Shown piece after piece: positions 5,424 to 10,488 of a stretch of DNA of 10,488 nucleotides. Origin of the DNA: Bacteroidota bacterium. GTDB lineage: Bacteria; Bacteroidota; Bacteroidia; Chitinophagales; Chitinophagaceae. Every line of letters starts with the position of its first letter. Position 1 is the first letter of the stretch. The stretch spans positions 1 through 10,488 of the forward strand of contig JAEZAM010000095.1 of NCBI GenBank assembly GCA_023430465.1. Direction: 5' to 3'. The translations under genes were made by a program, and so were the position numbers. The notes below the pieces were generated by a model. It did not search any database. It was not told the origin of the DNA and saw only the letters and a list, made by a program, of their open reading frames with translations.

Positions 5424-8400
5424 TTAAGCTGTACACGGAATTGTCACAGAGACTTCGCATCCATTTCCAGGACTGGATTTTATACTTGCATTTCCATTTA
5501 AAACGTACGCACGTCTTCGAATGTTTTCAAGACCGATGCCGCCACCTTTAACGGATAGATCAAAACCCTGACCATCATCACGAATCACAAGCACAAGTTC
5601 GCTGGGACGAACTTGCACCTGTATCAGGATGTTCCTGGCGTTCGAATACTTTATAATATTATTTAATTGCTCCTGTAATATACGCTGAAACGCGGTTCTG
5701 CATTCCGGGTGAATCTTGCTCTCATCGTCTGGGATATCAATTTCCACCGAGAACAGCGTATCCGCTTTCATCGTGGCTACCAGGTTTTGCACCTGCTCAC
5801 GAAATGAATCCGTGCTGTTGATCGCAGGTGCGAGCTGATGCGAGAGCCTCCTGAGTTCATCGATGGCTTCTTTTGTATAATTTTTAATGTTTTCGAGGCA
5901 TGTCCGCGTGAGGGTTTCATCTGAAAGGTTATCACGCATAAAATCAATATTCAACAAAGCAGCCCCCATGATCTGTTTAACATTGTCATGCAGTTCCATG
6001 CCAATTTGCATCCGTTCTTTTTCCTGGGCCTCGTTCACCGCTCTGCTGATCCGTTTGACTTCTTCCACGCGATCAGTGATGTCCAGCATGGTTCCGATCA
6101 GCGCCGGTTTTCCTTCATAAACAATTTCAGATGTTGTCATTTCGAGGTAAACAATTGACCCGTCTTTTCGGATAGCTCTTAAACCATACTGGTTATTACT
6201 TTCATGCAGTTCCGACCCGGCTTGATGATGATCCCGGTACACCGGGATATCCGCCTTGTGCATCAGTGCCTCTATGCTTTCCATCTCCTGCAATTCGCTT
6301 AAAGAATAACCCATGATCCGTTGATGTGCGGGGTTGATATATAAAACCTTTCCTTCCCGCATGATGTAGACGCCCGCCAGGCTTTTCTCTACAAGATTTC
6401 TGAACTTCTCTTCACTCTCCCTCAGCTTATCCTCGGCCTCTTTGGCTTTGGTGATCACTTCGGTAAATAAGATTATGCCGCCGATATCCCCATTATACTT
6501 TTTCCACGGATGGACTTCCCATCGCAGCCAGATCTTTTTACCGCTATTGTCGATGTAGAACTCTTCATCATGTTTTGCAGAGGTGCCCTGCAGGCACTGC
6601 TGATGAATGGCTCTCCAGCGCTCCGGGTTATCAGGGAAAAGTTCATAGTGGATTTTACCTATCACCTGCTGTCCTTCCAGCCCATAATCGCTGATCCATC
6701 TTTTGCTTGTGATGAGATAGCGCATATCCCTGTCGAACATCGCAAGCGCCGCCGGACTGTACTCGATGAACAGACGGAGCTGCTGCTCTCTTACCTGCAG
6801 GAGTTCCGAGATTTTTTTCTTTTCCGTAATATCTTCCGTCTGTGTTACAAAATATAAAAGCTGACCCAACTGGTCTCTGACACAGGATACGTTCAGGTTG
6901 ACCCATAACATACGCCCGCCTTTGTCGATATATCGTTTCTCAGCGCGGTAAACATTCGTATTGGACTGCATGGCATCTTTCAGGAACTGCGTGCCTCCGT
7001 CCTGGTCCTCCGGGTGAGTAATATCCCTGAAACTCATGGAAAGCATTTCCTCCGAAGTATAGCCAAGCATATTGCAAAGCGCCTTATTTACCCTGAGCCA
7101 TTTTTCCTCGGGACTTACCAGGGCCATTCCGATAGCTGAATGTTCGAAGGCGCCACGTAGCGTGGATTCGCTGACAGCCACCTGCTTTTGAGCCTGCCGA
7201 AGGCCGGTCAGGTCACGGCCGATCGCGAGGTAATGATCTCCATCGATCTTTTTTACTTTGATCTCCAGTTCAACGATGTCTCCATTTCTTTTAACAAGCC
7301 GCCATTCCCTTACCTGTTCCTCGCCCTGTTCCTGGAAATTCATGGCGGGGTAGCCCTGCCTGCCTGCTTGTGGTTCTACAAGTTCGGAAAATAGCTTTCC
7401 CATCAATTCATCGCTCTTATATCCAAGTAACCTGCATATACTGGTATTTACCTCTGTGATGAAACCCGATGAGTTGGTGACTATGATAGTATCGGATGCC
7501 TTTTCAAAAAAGGAGAAATACCGCTCCTCGCTTGCTTTTAGTTCTTTCGTCTTTTGCTTCACCAGCCGCTGCAGCCGGTACGGCTGCCTTGCTCCGTACC
7601 AGGCAAATAATCCTCCCGATACGGATAGCAGGAACCCAAGAATACAAAAAGCCAGCAGGGTTGGATCCGCTGGTTTTTTTGCGAATCGCGCATAAATCTT
7701 CCAGTCGCCCTCGGCAACTTCAACCGCCACCCGATCACCCTGTAGCAACTCTTCCTTTTGTGGTAAAAAAAACTGCTCCTTCCCGGTGTTCGGATCGATC
7801 TTGGACAATTGAAAAGCATAGATTGTATTACCTGAACTGTCAAGCCCAGTGGCATGTAGCAGCGTAGACAGCTTTACGATACTTGCGGAAAACCCCCAGA
7901 ATTTACCTTCGGAGAAAAGCGGAAGTCGACCTACCACGCCAACGTATCCCTGTTTAAGAAGCAAAGGACCTGCATAGAACAGCGTCTTTGTATCAATAGC
8001 GCGCTCTGCTTCCCGGCTCACGAGCGAATCTGCCAGGATATCATACCCGATAGCCGCAGAATTTTCATCATAAGGATAAACCGCAGTGATGGTTCCACCT
8101 TCTACCAGTTCCAGGGCATCGATAAACTGATTGGATTCAAGCAGCTTCCTGGCTACTGTATCAAAGACGGCTTTGCCGCCGTACCGGCTGATGATAAATC
8201 CAAGGGTCCGGGTGGCATTGTCGCTATGATCGAGCGTAGCTGTAAGTTTATCCCTGACGCGGACTGCCGCATCCCTCAGCAGGCTCCGTCGCGCCTCCTG
8301 GGAATATAAAATCCGTTGATATGACAGGATGCCGACCGCTACGATAAGTACAAAGAATACCAGCCAGCCAATGACGGCCGGTCGCTTCAGGAAGTGAGTG

Positions 8401-8462
8401 CCGGGCGGAACACCCTTCTCATCCTCGTTATATCTATGTATTTCGGCAGGGCGGCTTTCCAT
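5424..8462 (-). CDS. CHASE/multi-PAS sensor histidine kinase (HisKA_3 type)
   Basis: This 1012-residue membrane kinase senses a signal outside the cytoplasm and autophosphorylates on His. Order of parts: a cytoplasmic N-terminus; TM1 (about 29-48); an extracytoplasmic CHASE-like domain (about 60-205, with GYDILADS and FYAGPLLLKQGYVGVVGRLP); a membrane-proximal extension (about 210-262); TM2 (about 267-290); a short coiled coil; and four PAS domains (about 313-425, 433-548, 560-675, 683-798). The HisKA_3 dimerisation helix (about 805-880) carries the phospho-acceptor His825 in MELHDN. The HATPase_c domain (about 920-1009) has the N-box EQLNNIIKYS (931-940), G1 DDGQGF (962-967) and G2 GGGIGLEN (973-980). 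All catalytic motifs are intact. HisKA_3 kinases usually pair with NarL/LuxR-type response regulators, but none is encoded in the window, so it is an orphan here. It is the first gene of a minus-strand block with GNAT, pirin and cupin. Confidence 0.93.
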   Translation of the reverse strand: MESRPAEIHRYNEDEKGVPPGTHFLKRPAVIGWLVFFVLIVAVGILSYQRILYSQEARRSLLRDAAVRVRDKLTATLDHSDNATRTLGFIISRYGGKAVFDTVARKLLESNQFIDALELVEGGTITAVYPYDENSAAIGYDILADSLVSREAERAIDTKTLFYAGPLLLKQGYVGVVGRLPLFSEGKFWGFSASIVKLSTLLHATGLDSSGNTIYAFQLSKIDPNTGKEQFFLPQKEELLQGDRVAVEVAEGDWKIYARFAKKPADPTLLAFCILGFLLSVSGGLFAWYGARQPYRLQRLVKQKTKELKASEERYFSFFEKASDTIIVTNSSGFITEVNTSICRLLGYKSDELMGKLFSELVEPQAGRQGYPAMNFQEQGEEQVREWRLVKRNGDIVELEIKVKKIDGDHYLAIGRDLTGLRQAQKQVAVSESTLRGAFEHSAIGMALVSPEEKWLRVNKALCNMLGYTSEEMLSMSFRDITHPEDQDGGTQFLKDAMQSNTNVYRAEKRYIDKGGRMLWVNLNVSCVRDQLGQLLYFVTQTEDITEKKKISELLQVREQQLRLFIEYSPAALAMFDRDMRYLITSKRWISDYGLEGQQVIGKIHYELFPDNPERWRAIHQQCLQGTSAKHDEEFYIDNSGKKIWLRWEVHPWKKYNGDIGGIILFTEVITKAKEAEDKLRESEEKFRNLVEKSLAGVYIMREGKVLYINPAHQRIMGYSLSELQEMESIEALMHKADIPVYRDHHQAGSELHESNNQYGLRAIRKDGSIVYLEMTTSEIVYEGKPALIGTMLDITDRVEEVKRISRAVNEAQEKERMQIGMELHDNVKQIMGAALLNIDFMRDNLSDETLTRTCLENIKNYTKEAIDELRRLSHQLAPAINSTDSFREQVQNLVATMKADTLFSVEIDIPDDESKIHPECRTAFQRILQEQLNNIIKYSNARNILIQVQVRPSELVLVIRDDGQGFDLSVKGGGIGLENIRRRAYVLNGNASIKSSPGNGCEVSVTIPCTA

Positions 8463-8521
8463 AACTCATTATAAAGTACGACATATTCCTGACCATCCGG
8501 GTACGTTTTTTTCGAACCATA

Positions 8522-8641
8522 TCACCCGCAATTAGCGCAGTTGTCTGAGCTGTTCAGGTAATGAAGACCAGGTATGGTGATTTCTTTTTCCAGCATACTG
8601 CTTTCTCCATCAATCATAGCTTTCACGGGTAGATCTTTCAT
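8522..8641 (-). CDS. Possible 39-residue ORF ending in CANCG, or gene remnant
   Basis: An ATG at 8641 opens a 39-codon frame on the kinase strand, ending 59 bases before the kinase start. The predicted peptide has a mixed charged N-terminal part, then ITIPGLHYLN and a C-terminal NCANCG with a CxxC pair. The same frame stays open upstream to a TAA at 8681-8683, encoding AEVADSINVVVE without a start codon. A different frame has an ATG at 8697 that reaches this region after a one-base shift. This looks more like the decayed end of a longer coding sequence than random DNA, but I recognise no family and chance remains possible. The rest of 8463-8721 shows no other gene. Confidence 0.22.
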   Translation of the reverse strand: MKDLPVKAMIDGESSMLEKEITIPGLHYLNSSDNCANCG

Positions 8642-8692
8642 TTCGACTACAACATTGATCGAATCGGCTACTTCCGCCTGTTATCGATGGAA

Positions 8693-8700
8693 GACATTTG
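8693..8700 (+). promoter_or_regulatory. Possible Bacteroidota -7 box for the SDR gene
   Basis: GACATTTG matches seven of eight positions of the Bacteroidota -7 consensus TAnnTTTG, counting the two free positions, and lies 21 bases before the ATG at 8722. No convincing TTG -33 box lies at the usual 19-21 base distance, so this is a weak call. Confidence 0.25.
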
Positions 8701-8721
8701 TAATTCTAAATTAACAACAAC

Positions 8722-9597
8722 ATGAAAATATTTGTCACAGGAGCTTCCGGGTTTGTCGGAAGCGCAGTCGTAAAAGAACTTATCGGTGCAGGTCACCAGG
8801 TAACTGGCCTGGCGCGCAGCGAGCAATCGGCAAAAGCAATTCGTGACGCTGGTGCGGAAGTACTGAATGGGACGCTGGAAGATCTTCAGGTTTTAAGAGA
8901 AGGTGCAGCCAACGCCGATGGCATCATCCACACCGCATTTATCCACGATTTCACACAATATGCAAAAGCGAACCAGACTGACAGCGCCGCCATCAATGTG
9001 ATGGGAGAGGCTATAGGTGGAACAAACAAATCAATGGTTGTAACATCGGGGCTACTGGGCGTCACAGGACAAAAGGGAATCATTACCGAAGAAAGCCGGG
9101 CTGTGAATTCCCCACGGAGTTCAGAAGCCGCCGCCTTAGCCCTCGCGGACAGAGGTGTAAATGCCTCAGTGGTGCGCCTGCCGCCGTCTGTGCATGACAA
9201 GGGCGATAAGGGATTTGTTCCGTTTATTATCGGGCTTGCCCGAGCAAAGGGCTTTTCGGCATACCCCGCCTCTGGCAGTAATCGCTGGTCGGCGGTACAC
9301 CGCCTGGATGCGGCAAAACTATTTCGCCTCGCCATTGAAAAGGGTGCCGCTGGCGCCTTGTACAATGCTATCGGCGACCACAGTATTGAGATGAAAACGA
9401 TTGCCGAATTAATTGGCAGTAAACTCAACCTGCCCACCCGATCCGTCAGCGGAGATGAACTTGCAAAACACTACGGCTGGATGAGCGGCTTCATTGGTAT
9501 GGACTGCCCGGCCACCAGCGTGCAAACTCAACAGCAATTGGAATGGAATGCCATGGAAATCGGTTTGCTGCAAGACATGGAACAGCATTATTTTTAA
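8722..9597 (+). CDS. Atypical SDR-family NAD(P)-dependent oxidoreductase
   Basis: This 291-residue Rossmann protein has the dinucleotide-binding motif TGASGFVG at 6-13, an acidic/polar residue pattern after strand 2, and the block from VVRLPPSVHDKGDKGFVPF (150-168) through SNRWSAVHRLDAAKLFRLAI (186-205). These mark the atypical SDR_a7-like group of the extended SDR superfamily. The classical catalytic YxxxK is absent: the equivalent region (about 129-140, NSPRSSEAAALA) has no Tyr, as in other members of this group. Substrate and reaction are therefore unclear; it is usually annotated as an epimerase or oxidoreductase. The length is complete and the start (ATG 8722) is preceded by an A-rich leader without Shine-Dalgarno. 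It is followed after 14 bases by an AraC regulator on the same strand, suggesting an autoregulated enzyme-regulator unit. Confidence 0.9.
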   Translation: MKIFVTGASGFVGSAVVKELIGAGHQVTGLARSEQSAKAIRDAGAEVLNGTLEDLQVLREGAANADGIIHTAFIHDFTQYAKANQTDSAAINVMGEAIGGTNKSMVVTSGLLGVTGQKGIITEESRAVNSPRSSEAAALALADRGVNASVVRLPPSVHDKGDKGFVPFIIGLARAKGFSAYPASGSNRWSAVHRLDAAKLFRLAIEKGAAGALYNAIGDHSIEMKTIAELIGSKLNLPTRSVSGDELAKHYGWMSGFIGMDCPATSVQTQQQLEWNAMEIGLLQDMEQHYF

Positions 9598-9611
9598 CCA
9601 GGATTCATTAT

Positions 9612-10488
9612 ATGGCGACAACAGGAACTATAAGAATCAGGTCAATAAGTGATTTTCATAAAGCCAGGGGGGTTCCGCCTCCTGCGCATCCTCTGATCAG
9701 TGTTGTTGATTATGCAAAAATGAAAAGCTCCGATGTAGACAAAGCGCCGGGGTTGCTTTTCGACTTTTACCTGATCTCTGTCAAACGTGGGATGGACGGG
9801 AAGATGCGGTACGGCCAGCAATCATATGATTTTGATGAAGGGGTGATGTTTTTCATGGCACCCAACCAACTGTTGAAGGTGCACCAGGGCCAGGGTAGCC
9901 AGACCCGTCAGGGTTGGCTGCTGCTCATCCATCCGGATTTCCTGTGGAACACTTCGCTCGCAAAATCGATACGGCACTATGACTATTTTGACTATGCAGT
10001 GAACGAGGCACTGTTCCTCTCTGAAAAAGAGGAACAGGTTATGAATGACATCGTTTCCAGGATCCGGCAGGAATATGCGGATAACATAGACACATTCAGT
10101 AAACAGATCATTGTATCACAACTGGAAGTGCTGCTCAACTACGCCGAACGATTCTATCACCGCCAGTTTATCACGCGCGAAAAAGCGAATCACCAGATAA
10201 TCGACAAGCTCGAAAAGCTCTTGAACGATTATTTCAACCGCGAAGACCTGGTGCACGCAGGGCTTCCATCAGTGCAGGATATATCAGACAGCCTGAACGT
10301 TTCACCTGTTTATCTGCGCAGCCTGCTCAAAACATTGACGGGGCAAAACACCCAGCAGCACATCCACGAGAAACTGATTGAGAAAGCCAAGGAGAAACTC
10401 ACCACAACTAACCTAACCGTGAGTGAGATCGCTTATGAGCTGGGTTTCGAACATCCGCAGTCGTTCAGCAAGCTATTCAAGACAAAGA
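9612..10488 (+). CDS. AraC-family transcriptional regulator, 3' end cut by the window
   Basis: The frame from ATG 9612 is open for 292 codons to the last base of the window, so the 3' end lies outside. The N-terminal half (about 25-185) is a cupin-like sensing and dimerisation domain with DFYLISVKRG and FFMAPNQLLKVHQGQG, common in Bacteroidota AraC proteins. The C-terminal AraC/XylS DNA-binding domain has helix-turn-helix 1 at about 219-240 (SVQDISDSLNVSPVYLRSLL) and helix-turn-helix 2 at about 268-289 (LTVSEIAYELGFEHPQSFSK). The family is usually 295-310 residues long, so probably only 5-20 residues are missing. It lies 14 bases after the SDR gene, which it probably co-occurs with and may regulate; the effector is unknown. 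An AGGA 10 bases upstream could serve as a weak ribosome-binding site. Confidence 0.9.
   Translation, partial: MATTGTIRIRSISDFHKARGVPPPAHPLISVVDYAKMKSSDVDKAPGLLFDFYLISVKRGMDGKMRYGQQSYDFDEGVMFFMAPNQLLKVHQGQGSQTRQGWLLLIHPDFLWNTSLAKSIRHYDYFDYAVNEALFLSEKEEQVMNDIVSRIRQEYADNIDTFSKQIIVSQLEVLLNYAERFYHRQFITREKANHQIIDKLEKLLNDYFNREDLVHAGLPSVQDISDSLNVSPVYLRSLLKTLTGQNTQQHIHEKLIEKAKEKLTTTNLTVSEIAYELGFEHPQSFSKLFKTK

Overview
The window reads as a stretch of chromosome from a Bacteroidota bacterium, probably of the Chitinophagaceae type. The reasons are moderate GC content, AT-rich translation starts that mostly lack a Shine-Dalgarno sequence, and protein families typical of that group: a CHASE/multi-PAS HisKA_3 kinase, a PEGA-like lipoprotein and an AraC regulator next to an SDR enzyme. 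The taxonomic call is an inference from style, not from a marker gene.

Layout. Positions 1-470 hold a tandem array of about 105-111 bp units. Each unit carries two hairpins, joined by a degenerate AGGTTG-type hexamer tract. A secreted polysaccharide deacetylase follows on the plus strand (531-1277). Convergent to it on the minus strand are a small lipoprotein (1294-1815) and an alpha/beta hydrolase (1930-2700). Divergent from the hydrolase is a RibD-like 'dihydrofolate reductase family' protein (2894-3454). A minus-strand block of four closely spaced genes then runs from 8462 down to 3526: a 1012-residue sensor histidine kinase, a small GNAT acetyltransferase, a pirin and a cupin protein. Divergent from the kinase, an atypical SDR (8722-9597) and an AraC-family regulator (from 9612, cut by the window end) form a tight pair.

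How the genes may work together. The kinase has no response regulator in the window, so its partner must be encoded elsewhere. The SDR/AraC pair has a 14 bp gap and looks like a locally regulated enzyme unit. The hydrolase, RibD-like protein, pirin, cupin and SDR are all small soluble housekeeping or detoxification-type enzymes with no clear shared pathway.

I do not see a defence system, prophage, insertion-sequence transposase, CRISPR array or RNA gene. The most interesting element is the double-hairpin array at the left edge. One of its hairpins carries matched changes in both arms, and its spacer length changes by exactly one hexamer. Two short unrecognised reading frames (2751-2876 and 8522-8641) are recorded with low confidence.
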